Shown here in pieces: positions 1 to 12,800 of a DNA stretch of 64,000 nt. The first letter of the stretch is position 1. Each line of letters starts with the position of its first letter. Made by a program: the position numbers and the translations under genes. Under the pieces are notes generated by a model, which was given only the letters and a program-made list of their open reading frames with translations, did not search any database and was not told the DNA's origin. The DNA is from Bromus sterilis (lineage: Eukaryota > Streptophyta > Magnoliopsida > Poales > Poaceae), in the NCBI GenBank assembly GCA_950022295.1, contig OX465598.1, positions 170,394,001-170,458,000 on the forward strand. Direction: 5' to 3'.

Positions 1-3000
1 CCTCCGTGTTGCCGTCGTGGGTGCGCACGCCAAACTCTGGCCGCGTCCTGGCCGCGCACGCTCGCCCGCTCGCCGCGCTGACGGCGCGCCCACCCACGCG
101 GTCGCGCTCTGTCGCTGCCCTCCTCACCGTTTGGCCAGCCCCGCCATGCCATGTTCGCCGGCGGGCACGGGCACAGGCACGTTTCAACCGGGGGCAACCC
201 CAAATAAAACCCCCCTAGCCCACTGACAGCTAGGCCCCACCTAGTTTACTAGGTTAATAAAATTGTTTTAATAAAATAACCCACTGACTGTTGGGTCCCA
301 CATGTCAGTTTAATTATTTATAAAAATTATTATTAGTTAATGAGGATGACAGGTGGGACCCCACTGACATATTAGTTAATTTCATGTTTTTATTTAAATA
401 AGTCACTGACCAGTGGGGTCCACTGGTCAGTATTAAATATTTATATAATTTATATTGAATAAAGAATAAACGAAATAGAAAAATAATTTATAAATGTTTT
501 AAATTGATTAAAACTTATAAAATCAATATCTTTTAATCCGTAATTCGGATCAAAAAACTTTATACATAAAAATTGATCAGAAAAATATAACGAATACAAA
601 TACGCTATCCGTATGTCTATCACACCCCTCTAACACAACGAACATCGAACATTCCCCCTCCGGACCGACTGTCCGATAAATCGTCCGGTACTGTTAGAGT
701 GCCCGGATGAATTTATTCCGAACACGAATGTTTCTCGGAATAGATCAACTAGCACGGATACACCCCCCTTATGTTGTTCCGGTAACCACAATACCTCCGG
801 CTTGATCCTTCCCCCTCCGGACACCCTGTCCGGTAATCACCCGGAGTCGGTAGTTCATCCCCAGATGAATTTCCGCTCCGAGCATATTGCATTGCACTGC
901 GTTAGAACACCGTTAACATTTCATCTATCATGTCATGCATCTGTTTGTATATGCTTGCTGTGTATTTACTGTTTCTTCCCCCCCTTAATCTCCGGTAGAC
1001 CCCGCTGCTGCCGTCGACTACACCGCTGCTGAGTACGACTACTTCGTCGACGACCGTACCTCTACTGTCGAGCTTACAGGCAAGCAGAGCCATTCTCTTC
1101 CCCAGATATCGCCTATCTTTCCGTACATTTCTTGCACTAGGCATTGTTACTGCTGCTTCTACGATTACAATCCTATTCAACTGCATAGCTTGATTTTTGT
1201 CGCCCCTTGATGTGCCTTCCTTTATCCTATGCTGCCTATTATTATTGTTATGCATTATTCAGCAGTGAACCCTGCGCATTGTTAGCTAGGATTAGATAGA
1301 GGGCCGTGGTCACTCAGGGGAGTGAACGCGGATACAAATATTATAACTGCAAAGGTACGGTACAATGCAGACACCGTCTAAGGCCCCTACCTGGGTTATG
1401 CCTAGTCACCTCAAGCGTGAGCTATCCAGGAGTAATCCTGGTACTCCACTCGAGGCTGACTTTGTCTTACCGCCATAGGGTCCTGAACGGCGAGGTCCTT
1501 CAGGTAAGAAGTCGGGCGACCCAACGGTGCCCGCGAGAGGTATTGCGACGGGACGACAGGGAGGGTACGACCAGTGTACCGGTGTGCTTGGCCCTTGATC
1601 GTTGGCCGCGAGAGTTACCAAACCACGAAAGTCGAGCTCCTACAGGAGCACACGCGAGACAAGGTAAGGAGACGATTTACCTTGTTGGTAACCGCAGTGA
1701 CTTGGTGGGACGACAGGGCAGGCACCGATGTACTGGTGGTCCTGGCTGCTGTCGTTGTCCGCGGGTCGGTTAAGTCGAGGCAACGATAACGGTTGTCACG
1801 CAGGTTAATTAAAATACTAAATGGTTCAGTGAATGTCTTAAGTTGGCTATATGCCATGTACGCACTACCTACCCGTGGGAATTACGAGTTTATGGGCTCC
1901 TCTGCTTCGTAGTGTCGTCCGAGGACTCTTCAGACGTCAGCAGTACCGAGGGCTGATTGCCGGGAAGTGCGCTGTCTTCTTTGGCTCGAGCTGTGTTGTT
2001 TTCTTTACGGCTTCCCGGCCACCCACGCACCGTGCAGGAGTACGTCAGGGTTGGGGTCCAAGGCCCTGAGTACTTAGGATTTAGACCGGCGGATGGCCTC
2101 TCTGTTGAGTTTGAAAGATGGGCTAGTAAGTGTCGGATAGCCTCGGTGGAGCGTTCCCTAACAAGGTTCCCGCCACCCTGGAGATCCGTGCGTGTAGCGT
2201 AACACAAGTGCACCCCTGCAGGGAAGATTAATCTATTCGAATAGCCGTGTCCACGGTAACAGGACGCTTTATGCTGAAGCTGGATCTTACCACTAGAAAC
2301 TATTATTAAACTGTATGGTTCCGGGTTCTCTTCCTCGCTGGGATGTCGAGGAGGTGAACTCGGAGGCATTGCTAATTATTACAACTTATTATTATACAAT
2401 GCTGCAGCAACTTCTGCTGCATTGTTACTTTATGCTTTATATAAACTGTTGGCTGATTCTTACCTCATGCTACAAGATATCGTCGGAAGATGCTAGTCTT
2501 CGATAGGCCTAGCTTCTTACCCTTGCTCTAAATTTCTGACTTTCAGTCCACTATATACAGCCTCTTCTTTCCGTTGATACAATGCATAATGCTTAGTAGC
2601 GGACGTAAGACTCGCGGGTATACTAGATACTCACCTGCTTTATTTCCTTTACTGTTTTGCCTGATCGGCCGCTGCAGCCGACGTTGGAGCTCAGGAGAAG
2701 GAGTACCCCGGAGGCGCCTACTACGACGTCGAGTTCCCCGTTGACCAGGAGTAGTTCGGTGGATCCCAGGCAGGAGGCCTCACCTTTTCGATCTGTATCT
2801 CTGATTTGATTTGTGCTAGCCTTCTTAAGGCAAAACTTGACTAACTATGTCTGTACTCAGATATTATGGCTTGTATGACTTATGTAATCGGGTCCGCGTG
2901 ACCCCCTCTATTGTAACATATTTGTTTATCCTTTTTTGTTTAGTGTTGTGCTGTGATATTATCACCGTGGCACCCTCACCTCAGTCGTGTACCCTGTGTG

Positions 3001-3039
3001 TATGATTACTGTACACGGTCTGATTTTGGGGGCGTCACA
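1..3039 (+). mobile_element. Partial gypsy-type LTR (element H), 3' end only
   Basis: Long non-coding LTR-like sequence whose right end reads ggggcgtcaca at 3039, a canonical CA terminus. The start lies left of the window. Plus orientation is inferred because it carries the block ctattcgaatag + ccgtgtccacgg (2233-2256) in the same orientation as the plus-strand LTRs of elements A and E. The sequence after 3039 is not a PBS, so this is a 3' LTR or a solo LTR. GC-rich sequence (1-220), then AT-rich stretches and ctgac(a/c)tgtggg-type repeats (220-430), resemble the E-family LTR body. Short ORFs here are not convincing. It appears to be inserted into the 3' end of the Sirevirus that starts at 3040. 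The TSD cannot be checked. Confidence 0.7.
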
Positions 3040-3634
3040 AGCCACGAGGTCGTCGGCAATGGCGAGAGGAGCACGACGGCGCGCAAGAGCTCGGGGGCGA
3101 GAGGGACAGACGAAGTCGAGGAAGTGAGAGAACTGTGTCGGTGGGGTGGATCAATATTTATAAGGGGGTCGACTGACATAACTGACATATCTGATCCAAC
3201 GACGCAGATCTCGCGTCTCTCCAAATTCAACAGACGGATTTTGTGGCGGAAATCACAGGAAAATCCCAACTAACCAAAAGAAATGTGTTCCACGTCCGAG
3301 AATAAACTCATCAAACATAGAGCGATAAATTAGATAAAGTTTCGACAGATTTTCCTTCGGAATCAATAAGATTCGAAGGGAATCTAATCGAGTACAAATA
3401 TACATGTTCACGACAGAAAAGAGCATAGAGAGGGAAGGGATAGAATAGAGGGAAAACAAGGTCTGATACTTGATCAATCCGAGAGAAAGAAAACTATAGA
3501 AAACTCGGAGTGACAAGTGTATAGGACAACAACAAGCGAACAATAAAATGAAAAAGAAACACGACATAAAACCAGGACGGGTAAACTACAACTAGTAGGT
3601 ATACATATAATACAAAGTATATATAGTTTTGATC
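3040..3634 (-). other. Sirevirus 3' untranslated / 3' LTR start region
   Basis: About 600 bases between the end of the copia pol remnant and LTR H, with no coding content I can support. On the minus strand it holds a TATAAATA-like sequence (about 3155-3165) followed by a C-rich leader-like stretch, which would suit an LTR promoter. By eye it does not match the 5' LTR visible at 42890-44023. This is expected if only opposite ends of the LTR are visible at the two sites. The TG start of the 3' LTR could not be fixed. Confidence 0.45.
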
Positions 3635-4591
3635 TTACTGCACGTTGCGTGAGTCCAATATGTTTAACTCACACCTTAGTGCAAAAAACATTTTCTCATC
3701 AACTAATTGATCTTCGGTACGGACATGACTGATAACAATATCTTCTCGCTGAACGTGATCTGAAGGAAAATGATGATGAATATAATATGCTTCGTTCGAG
3801 AGTGTTGCACAGGATTGTGAGCAATTTTTATGGCACTCTCGTTATCACACATCAGAGGAATTTTCTTCACTAGAATACCGTAATCCTTCAGCGTTTCCTT
3901 GAGCCACATAATTTGAGTGCAGCATGAGCCCGCTGCAATATACTCGGCTTTAGCTGTAGAAATTGATACACAATTCTATTTTTCGAAGCCCAACAGACAA
4001 GAGATCTACCTAGAAAATGACATGTGCCTGAGGTAGATTTTCGGTCGACACGATCACCAGCCCAGTCAGAATCAGAATATCCAATAAGATCAAACTAGTA
4101 ACTTTGGGATACCATAGTCCAAAGGTAGGTGGATGTGCAAGATATCGAAGAATTCGCTTGATAACAATATGATGTGATTCACTTGGATTTTCCTGAAAAA
4201 GAGCACACATACAAACTGATAGCATAATGTCAGGTCTAGATGCACAAAGGTAAAGAAGTGAACCAATCATCGAGCGATATTTCTTATGGTCGAAAGATTT
4301 TACCTTCTCATCTGCATCTAGGTGAACATTCGTAAGCATTGGAGTCTTGATAGTTTTGCAGTTGACAAGATCAATCTTCTTCAGGAAATCTCTGAGATAC
4401 TTCTCTTGAGAGATGAATGTTCCATTCTATTGTTGACGGATTTGAAGTCCGAGAAAGAACTTCAATTCACCCATCATTGACATTTCGTATTTCCTCGACA
4501 TCATTCGAGCAAATTCTTCGCTGAAATCAGGGTTTGCACAGCCAAAGATAATATCATCGACGTAAATTTGACACACAAAAATATCATTTTT
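3635..4591 (-). pseudogene. copia pol remnant: RT C-terminal part and RNase H
   Basis: The reading starts right after the break at 4592 with the RT active-site motif YVDD (about 4552-4566), then the FLGLQI-type and TKYLRDFL-like regions, then SMIGSLLYLCASRPDI (open 4010-4339). RNase H follows, with LMCDNESAIKIAHNP and HSRTKHI motifs (open 3703-3909). The tail reads in a shifted frame to a TAA at 3635-3637. There is at least one in-frame stop (near 4430) and there are frameshifts near 3960 and 3710, so the product cannot be made. The function would be minus- and plus-strand cDNA synthesis and RNA template removal in cytoplasmic virus-like particles. Confidence 0.82.
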
Positions 4592-5383
4592 TTATGCACG
4601 AGTAAAAAGATTCGGGTCAGTTGTTCCTGGTTTGAAGACCTTCTTCAGAATAAAATCCTTGTGTGTTTCATTCCAAGCACGAGGTGCTTGCTTTAACCCA
4701 TAGAGGGCCTTGTGCAACCTGTACACAATATCTGGATTCTTCGGGTCTTCAAAACCTGGTGGCTGCAGAACATATACTTCTTCTTCGATTTCACCGTTAA
4801 GAAATGCACTTTTGACATCCATTTGATATAGCAATATACTATTGTAATTTGCAAAAGAAAGCATGACACGAATGGATTCAAGTCGAGCAACTAGAGCATA
4901 AGTCTCACCAAAATCAATACCTTCGATTTGGAGGTAACCTTGTGCAACCAGTCGAGCTTTATTCCTTACCACAATACCATCTTCATCCTTCTTGCCGCGA
5001 AAAATCCACTTTGTACCAATGATATTATGCTTCTTCGGATCAGGTCTTTCAACAAGGGACCAGACTTTATTTCTCTCGAACTGGTTAAGTTCTTCGAGCA
5101 TAGACGTCATCCATTCTGAGTCCTTCATGGCTTCATAAAATTTCGATGGTTCTAGCATGGACACAAACGAGAAATTTCCACATAAGTTAGCTAAATGAGT
5201 GCGTGAACGAGTAGTGGGACGACCTGGTTGACCAATCTCTTCGAGCATTGAGTCGACGTCCACTCTTCTTCGAACTCGAGAGAGTACTCCTTCGTTAGCT
5301 TGCGGATCCGGTTCGTCGTCGGGATCATCTTGGCCTTCGGGATTAGCTTGTCCTTTGGGATTAACATTTCCTTCGGGTTCACC
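4592..5383 (-). pseudogene. copia reverse transcriptase, N-terminal half
   Basis: Continuation of the integrase frame after a single TAA near 5384. A charged linker is followed by the Ty1/copia RT domain: GTKWIFRGKKDEDG, NKARLVAQGY, the QMDVKSAFLNGE block, PPGFEDP and YGLKQAPRAW. The open frame ends with a stop at 4592, just before the YVDD motif. The DNA there has a short A-run and extra bases compared with what the family needs, so an indel separates the first catalytic aspartate (in MDVKSAFL) from YVDD. RT is therefore split and inactive. The family match is clear; the exact indel is my inference. Confidence 0.88.
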
Positions 5384-6895
5384 TTATCCTTGGGGTTGAG
5401 AATTTTCTTCGTTCATGTGTTCTCCTTCGTCCTGTTCATTGTTGTCTCCAGGATGTTGATCTCCAACACCCCGGGCTATGTGTGGGAACATTGGATCATC
5501 ACCATCTTTGTTGACTTGACGAGCATTTCCTTTGATAGGACGAATATCTCCAATTGCCATTGACCTAATCACTTCATCCAAAGGTGGTTCATCTAGGTTA
5601 AGAGGTAATTGCTCCTTTTGAGAGCCGTTAGTTTCATAAAATTGAACAGTTACAGTTTCTACAACTTTGCCAAGATGGGAGTTGTACACTCTATACATGT
5701 GAGAACTCGAACCATAACCTAAGAGAAAACCTTCGTGAGCCTTTGGGGCGAACTTGGAGCTATGATTCATATCTCTGATATAACATGGAGCACCAAAAAC
5801 CTTGAGATATGACACATTTGGATTTTTACCAGTGATAAGCTCATGTGAAGTTTTCTTCAGAAATTTGTGCATATGACAAGCAGTGTTAATTGCTTCGGCC
5901 CAGAACCTGATTGGTGTCTTGTATTCATCAAGCATTGTTCTGGACATTTCAATAAGAGTTTGGTTCTTTCTCTCGGCCACACCATTCTGTTGCGGTGTAT
6001 AAGCAACCGAGAATTCATGAGTAAAGCCATATTCATCAAGAAATTCTTCGATATGAGTATTTTTGAATTCTGTACCATTATCACTTCTGATGTGCTTCAG
6101 AGATAATTCATAGTCGGTCTGTGCTCTCTTAGCGAAAGTTTTGAAGATTTCGACAACTTTGCTCTTGTCATCTAGAAAGAAAACCCAAGTATACCGAGAG
6201 AAATCATGAACAATAACTAGACCATACTTGTTGCCTCCAAGACTAGCATAATTTTGAGGACCGAATAAATCCATGTGAAGTAATTCAAGAGGACAAGTAG
6301 TAGTCATGATAGTCTTTGTTGAATGATGTTTCTTGTCTATCTTTCCAGCTTCACATGCACTACATAGATGATCTTTATCAAATTTCACATTTTCAATAAC
6401 AACGATATTTTTCTTCGAGATAAGAGTTTGAAGATTTTTCATCCCTGCATGACCAAGTCTTCTGTTCCATAACCAACCAGATGTGGCTTTAGCCATTAAG
6501 CATGTGGATACTACAGGTTCCGAAGAAAAAACGACAATATAAATATCAGCCTTGTGATATCCTTCGAAAACGAAGGTATAATCATCCTGTGAAAACACAA
6601 CACAACGAGAAGCAGAGAACAATACAAGCATACCCATATCACAAAGTTTTGATATAGGCATAAGATTATATCCAAGAGATTGAACAAGCATAACTTTGTC
6701 AACATGCTTATCCTTCGATATAGCAACCTTACCCAAACCAAGTAATTTTCCTTTGTTATTGTCACCGAAGGTAATATATCTCTGAGAAGATTCAGTAAGT
6801 TTGTCTTCGGTGAAAAACTCTTTGTCTCTGGTCATATGATTAGTGTAACCACTGTCCATGACCCATTCAGATCCACCGGAGACATAGCCCTGCAT
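5384..6895 (-). pseudogene. copia aspartic protease and integrase region
   Basis: Open frame of 503 codons starting at an ATG (6893-6895), although in the element it is the middle of the polyprotein. Residues about 10-20 hold WVMDSGYTNHMT, the copia protease active-site D-S-G. The GAG-pre-integrase segment (WLWNRRLGHAGMKNL) carries part of the HHCC finger, with CSACEAGK. The integrase core follows with MDLFGP (first Asp), RSDNGTEF (second Asp) and NGVAERKNQTL (Glu), the D,D,E triad of the strand-transfer enzyme. The C-terminal region FLLGYGSSSHMYRVYN is typical of copia integrases. The domain residues look intact; only the flanking stops and element A's insertion disconnect it. Confidence 0.92.
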
Positions 6896-7007
6896 AAGAA
6901 TTAGTTCTTCTTAATCACCCACAAATGAGCAGGTGACTGAGAAGGCATGGAAGTGCTAGATGAAGCAGCGATATTATAGCGAACATGATAATATTGGAGA
7001 GGGGGAC

Positions 7008-8910
7008 AGTCAGAACCCTCTGTTAGGTATGTGCTAGGATCAAGTCTCACTTTGCATCATGGAAAAAATTTCAAAAGGAAAATGAAATGGGAGAGAGAAC
7101 ACCCCCCCATATGAATTTATTTCAAATAGCCAGAATAAAAGTTTCTCCAAAAATTCGTTTTGCATTTTTGAAAAGTCTCATAAATGAGTGTGATCTCATA
7201 TCAAGTGATGTGGGACCAACCCCATGCTCATGGATTTTTCAAATATTCAAACAGGAGCATGGATTTAAATTTACACCCCTATTTGAATTAAAGTTCAAGT
7301 AATTTGAATTTTAAAAATGTTCAAACTTTACAAGTGGCTAGCCTATTATATTGTGAGGCCATGTAAAAAAGTTTCAGCATTTTATAAATTGGTTTGCTAA
7401 TTTTTTAGCAAAGCCAAAAAAAATGTCAGAAGAAGAAATAAGAAAAAAAAGAAGGACAGAGCGTAACTGTCGCCTGGGCGAAGCCCAGCTCAGCCGGCCC
7501 AGCCAGCCCACTAGGGGCACAGGGGTCTTCTTCCCCACCCCCGCGCCCCCAAGCTGCTCGATGGAAAGCCACCGAGCCAGCCGAGCACGTCGACGCCTCC
7601 CCAGCCTCCACATGCCCCTCCCGCGCCTTCTAGCCACGCCACGGAGACGCTGGAGACGTTGTGCTTCCATTCCCCCCTTTCCCGTCACTCTCTCGCTCTC
7701 TCTGGACGAATTCGTCGACGCCCGCGAAGAACAGGAGGCCATGGCCATGGCGACTTGCAGCCCGAGCCCGAACTAGGCCCCAAGATCGTGTCCAACGCCT
7801 TGCCCGACGTCGCCTTCGTCCTCCTGCAGAAGCCGGCGAGCTAATTTGGCATCGAGCCCACGCGAGCTTCATCGAGATGTCGCCGGACCCGCAGATCGTC
7901 ATCGTCAAATTCCTCACCGTCACAGCCTCTCCGACCTAGCCGTCTTCTCCATTAGCTTCCTGGTGAGCTTCTGGTTGATCTCGAACTCTTTCCAGCCTCT
8001 AGTTTGCACCGTAGCCGTTTCCCCCTTTCAACAGGAACACGACCGCCGCCATGAACGCCGACGAGGTAGCCCTAGTGCCCCTCCATTCCGTCCAAGGTGC
8101 GCACCGTGTTTCTGGTGCTTCCAGGAGTCTTCCAGGCTAGCGCATGCCCAAGTAAACCCCCCTGCTTCGCCGACTTCTTCTATCCCGAGCCACGACCGCC
8201 GCTAGGGCTCGTCGCCGGCGTGTCTCCGGTGATCCCCAGGCCCCCTGCTCGACTCCCCTCAAACCGCGGTGACCTGGTGAGTGTTTTGGTGCAAGCAGCG
8301 CATCAAATGGAGGCCAGAAACGCCGGGAACGTCAACGCCGCCGTGCTGGATGGTCGCCGGCAACTTGCCGCCGGTGAGATCCACGTGGCCGGGGTGATTA
8401 GCCCCTAACCCCACCACTAGTGCCACTGACAGGTGGGCCCCCAGGCCTTAACCCCTTTGTTTAGGTTTAAGTTAACAAAAAATGTTTCAGTTAATTAAAC
8501 AAGACACTGACATGTGGGCCCTAGGCCTTAATAAACCGCTGGTTTAGTTTAAATTTAATTAAAACATTTTAATTAACATAGTGACACTTACAGGGGGGAC
8601 CCTTTGGTCAGAGGCCCCCTGACGCCAGCATGAGGTCATGCTTACGCAATAAACTGAGTTTCTTTTTAAAGAATATTCAGAAATTCCAAAAATGCTTTAA
8701 ACTTTGGAAATGCATAACTAATTCATTTTAACTCCAAATTAAACATATAGTATATGTAAAATTATCAGAAAAATGCAAGGATTCTGAATATGCAATCTTT
8801 TTTCATGTTTGACCAATTAAAATTGGGTGAACAGTGGCAACATTGCATATGCATTCTTTTGACATTCGAATTGGAGTTTGAATTTGCAATTCCTTTGCAA
8901 TATACTCCTT
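7008..8910 (+). repeat. Element A 5' LTR, left part
   Basis: Matches the 3' LTR from 19471 and, past element B, from 32854. A segment of roughly 40 bp present here (about 7149-7186) is missing from the 3' LTR. A TATAAAT at 7383-7389 sits shortly before a GC-rich stretch (7480-8400) and may be the LTR promoter (low confidence). Predicted ORFs in the GC-rich part occur in several frames on both strands and show no domain. The right edge (tactcctt) is where element E begins. Confidence 0.88.
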
Positions 8911-9198
8911 GGCCTGGACCCGTGTGGTTATGGGAATCGATGTTTTTCTCTTTGCCAGTAGGCATTTGATTGTAGTCTGTACCCAGACATGTATCTTCCG
9001 CGGTTGTATTATATTAAGGAAGTTGTATGCCGATTGTATGAGATGTTGTATCCTTCTAACTGTAATGTTGTGATATCATGTTGGAAGTCCGGGGCATATG
9101 ACTACGTTATTTGTCGCGGTGGGACCGATATGTGCTTCGTCCCCGGATCTGGATGGAAACATATAGATCTAGAACAGTACCGCATATCGGGCCTTACA
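8911..9198 (+). repeat. Element E 5' LTR remnant (3' end of the LTR)
   Basis: Aligns with the last 266 bp of the 3' LTR (13566-13831), from ggcctggacccg to gggccttaca. It carries about 22 extra bases near 9049-9070. The rest of the LTR is missing. Confidence 0.88.
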
Positions 9199-9201
9199 AC
9201 T

Positions 9202-9213
9202 TGGTATCAGAGC
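9202..9213 (+). other. PBS of element E (tRNA-iMet type)
   Basis: TGGTATCAGAGC, complementary to the 3' end of plant initiator tRNA-Met, three bases after the LTR terminus CA at 9198. Confidence 0.88.
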
Positions 9214-9802
9214 CTTACCGACCGTAGGATCCCTTCTCTGGCCGAAGTCGAGTCTAGACAAAAACTATTTTGTAGTTACTAAGTTAGTTGTCGGAGAGTA
9301 GGAATCTTTTTACTCCTTACCCTTGCTCTGGTCAGGACAAGTGTCATAAGTGTTTTATTCTCGACTTATCCCCTTCAAACTTTAGGATCTCAAGTGTGTG
9401 GAGTATCGGAACCGTTACAATGCTTTGCTTGGGAAGTATTGTCCCGATTCCGAGCTCAGGTGGGAATTCCCGTAGTACCTTTAGCTTCTCTGGTTTCGGG
9501 TATCATCTGGGTCATCCATTGCCATCCATCCTTTTGCCCAGTGTTTTTACGACTTGCGTCAAAAATCACTATCCCTTGATCTGGTTTTTGCGATCGTTCT
9601 TCCTCTTGTCACTGACGGTTTCGTTTTTCCGACGATGTCGTCTCTCTGCGGAAAATTTATCTCGACCGAAGTTCGACGTCGACATGGAGCAGAGTCCCTT
9701 GTTGGTGGTGTTGAAGATTGTCGACTCTCTTCTTTCCCCCTTCACCTCTCCCCCGGATCGTCCTGGATCTTGGGACGAGATCCCTTGTTGGTGGTGTTGT
9801 AT
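9214..9802 (+). other. Element E internal remnant, non-coding
   Basis: About 590 bp joining a leader-like 5' part to the end of a pol gene: the cttgggacgaga wording just before the PPT is the homologue of the pol C-terminus seen in A and B. A 19-nt direct repeat (tcccttgttggtggtgttg) lies at 9695-9713 and 9781-9799. Gag, protease, RT, RNase H and integrase are absent. The short ORFs here have no domain. Confidence 0.75.
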
Positions 9803-12800
9803 TGTAACAGCCCAGATTTCACAAAAATTAAAAATTTTGTTTTCGGTGTGAATTGATTGATTGCCTGATTTGTTTGCGGTGTTTGCATCCCCGATTTATC
9901 GATCGGCAATTATTTCCCCCCTCTTATCTCTTATCGGACGGAGACCGACCTTTGACACCCTAATACTCGACCTTTGCGACACCGGGTCTAACTCGATCAC
10001 CATCGCGAAAACCGCACGAGACCAGCCGCATCCAACGGAACGAAAAACCCCGTTTAATAATTAAACGGGTTATTTTTATACCGCACCGGAAAGTGTTCTC
10101 GGAACGGTTCTAGCGCGAGGTGAACGCCTCCGGCTCGATGCGCTGATCGCGTAATTCGAAGTTTTACCCGAATCGGAGGTCTTGCGGACCCCCGACGGTC
10201 AAAAATGTGGAACACCGCGCGCGCGAGAGAAAAACCGGGGATGTTTTTGCAAACTGCCAGCCCCCTGGGCTATATAAAGACCACCACACTCCCACCCCTT
10301 TCTAGGGTTTCCCTTGTCCAAAATTGCAGCCACCCCCTCCAGTTTGCCCCAAAAACACCCCCATTTTCGCCCCAAACCCTAACCCCAGACCTGAGATCAA
10401 CCCAATGAGTTTTGGACCGTCAGATCGCCCGATCTGACGGTCGGGATAGCGCCACGTCGCCCTGTGGATTTTCCATACTGTGCCCGAGCGCCTCCAGCCG
10501 AGCGCTTCCGGCCGCCGCGCGCAGCCGCCGCCGCACCAGCGAGCCGGCCCTTCCGGTGAGCTCCACCCGCGCCCCCTCCAGCGCGCTCTCCACTCCTCCT
10601 CTAACTCCTTCGTGTCACCCCCTCTCTCTGCCTCGCAGGCGTCGGCCGCCGCCACCATTGCCGGCGATCCGAGCTCGAGCCGGCCGCCACGAACGCCGCC
10701 GTCGACCGCCCCGACGACCACGCGCATGGATCCGGGCCCGCGCCGCCCCTTGCGCCTGTTCCCCCGCACCGCCTTGCCTGCAACCTCGCCGGAGGCCGCC
10801 GCTGCACCTGTCGGCAGCCGTCCTCGATCCAATCGGGATCGGGATCGGACGAGGCGAGCTCCGCCGTCGTGGCCAGGTGGGCCGATCCGCCAGCCTCCCC
10901 GGCCCAGGCACCCCAGGCGGCCCAGTCCGCACCACCGCGCCCCAGCCGGCCTCCCAGCCTCCAGTTGGGTCGAGCCCATTAAGGGTAAGGCTACTTTTTT
11001 TCTGTTTGTTTTATTTTTTTCCAGTTTTTTCTAAGTCCTGTAATTTTACTGCTGTGATCTGTTTTGCGCTGACGATTGCTAGATAACCGTAGCTCGGATC
11101 GTGTAGCGCCCAAAAGATGAATTGCTCAGTTTTGCGTGCTCTAGCGTTCATATGTAGAATTTTTTTTCCGTTTGAGGCCATCTAGATAATTTATTTCTGC
11201 GTCGAAGTGGGTACCAGATCGTTAGTTGTGCTGTTGTTGCTGAACTTTTATTTTATTGCAACTTCGGGCGACGGTGGCTTCCTATCCTGCTGTTAAGCAT
11301 TGTTTCTACTTTTGCATCCTGTTAAGAATTGTTTCTACTTCAGTTCTATGCATTCACATGTCATATATGACTGCTGCATGTTGATTGTATCTTCAACCAA
11401 AGTATCTATCCTGCTGTTAGTGTGCTGCTGTTTATATTTTGTTGCAACTTCGGTCGACGAGTGTGTCGCGACCGTTTATCGGAATTGAGTGATTTTGTTG
11501 CATATTGTTAAGCATCATGTCTACTTTAGTTTCATATCATTTGTGAGCATGTTTGCATTCATTATCCTGTTTATGCATTGCTCTAAACTGTGCTTCCTGA
11601 TGTTGGCAGATTGTGCCCGCAACTTGTTTTGCTTGTATCTTTTTAACCGTAACTCGGTTTGGAATGTTCTTTATCTGGAACTTGACTAGAATTGCATGTA
11701 TATTGTGTTTATGCTACTCTTTCTTGCTAATAAAAATAATAAAATATTGTTTAGGGAAAAACAGTACCAAATGCAATATTTATCGTGGGGTCTGTAATAG
11801 TTGACATGTATAGGTTTTACCCCCCACTTAAAATGACTAGCATAGATAGTTTATCTTATGCTTCACCTCTTGTAATGTTTGTGTGCTATGCCATGCTTCT
11901 GTGCTTGCCATGTTAACAACTTTGTTGATTACCTATATCTAAACAACTTGAACCACCGTAAACGTGCGGTATCGTCGTGTGTGACGAGTACTTCACTTAA
12001 CCTGTTAGTAACCGCTCTCGACGGTAGGTGCGATGTCTCGTGTTGCTTCTTGTTGATGCTTGCTCGTGTTTGCCTCGTAGTAATAGATGCTTGCTCGTTG
12101 ATTGCTTTGCAGTGTTTACCGTCTTATGTGCTTCCGCCGGTACCTTTCGGAGACGATGCGAGCTTGCGATCAACTACACCTTCGGAACCCGACTTATCAA
12201 CAGGCAAGGACTATGCATTACTTATGATCCATTCTATTTCAACCAGCGGTTTTCATGCTAGTCTAGGTTAGGTTCGATGTTTCATCCTACCACATGTTTA
12301 CAACCTCTCTTAAACCGATACAGCCATGTCCCCTCCCAGCAAACCATGTACTGCTATGTTACTATTGCTCGTTGCTCAGCCCATGCTTAGTATGCATGCT
12401 TAGGATGCTACGATGTTACCCTGTTACTCCTTGGTTTGGGCTATCACATTATTATGTTGTTGTTGATGATATGATTATTATAATGTTGACTATATTCGAC
12501 GAAGGATGGAAGGTCTAGGCTATCCCGCCCCGACACTTTGTTCCATTCGAGTCACCTAGGATCCGAGTTCCGGGTATTGGTTTTAAGACTGAGCGTGCCT
12601 AACCGCGTGTGGGATTTTATGGGGTCCCCTTTTCTTACCTATCTATCTTCAAACATTTCTAGTGGTGGCCCGAGCTCATTTACCATTTGAAACCCCGTGT
12701 GTGTGCTTGGTGGATCCCCTCGCAGTTTTTAAACAACCAGGACCAGCGGAGACATGGTTTCCTTGTTGGTCCACCTTTGACCGGCGAGGGCCCGAGGCCT

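Larger units (their letters stand above)
3040..7007 (-). mobile_element. Sirevirus/Maximus-type Ty1/copia element, 3' segment
   Basis: This is the 3' third of a minus-strand copia element, holding protease, integrase, RT and RNase H remnants in that order from right to left (copia order PR-IN-RT-RH). The right edge is the 5-bp sequence gggac (7003-7007), repeated at 35992-35996 on the far side of element A. If A and one gggac copy are mentally removed, the copia coding frame continues into the segment at 35992. The left edge abuts LTR H, so the rest of the 3' LTR probably lies beyond the window. Assignment to Sirevirus rests on the long charged and coiled-coil gag region in the second segment and the RT/IN sequence type. 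Confidence 0.88.

Noticed and set aside
902..2369. ORFs of 117-159 codons in LTR H
   Set aside because: Overlapping in several frames on both strands within LTR sequence; many begin at non-ATG codons.
3000..3040. TGTGACGCCCCC on the minus strand at 3039 as the start of a minus-strand LTR
   Set aside because: Possible from the terminus alone, but the conserved palindrome block at 2233-2256 has the plus-strand orientation; LTR ends are inverted repeats, so the terminus is not decisive.
7374..8408. Pro/Arg-rich ORFs in the A 5' LTR, repeated near 20000 and 32800-33400
   Set aside because: LTR sequence; frames differ between copies and no protein family is recognisable.
10302..11086. Long overlapping ORFs on both strands (about 225 codons each)
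   Set aside because: They lie in the GC-rich leader of the E LTR, are low-complexity Arg/Pro/Ala-rich, overlap on opposite strands and have no domain.
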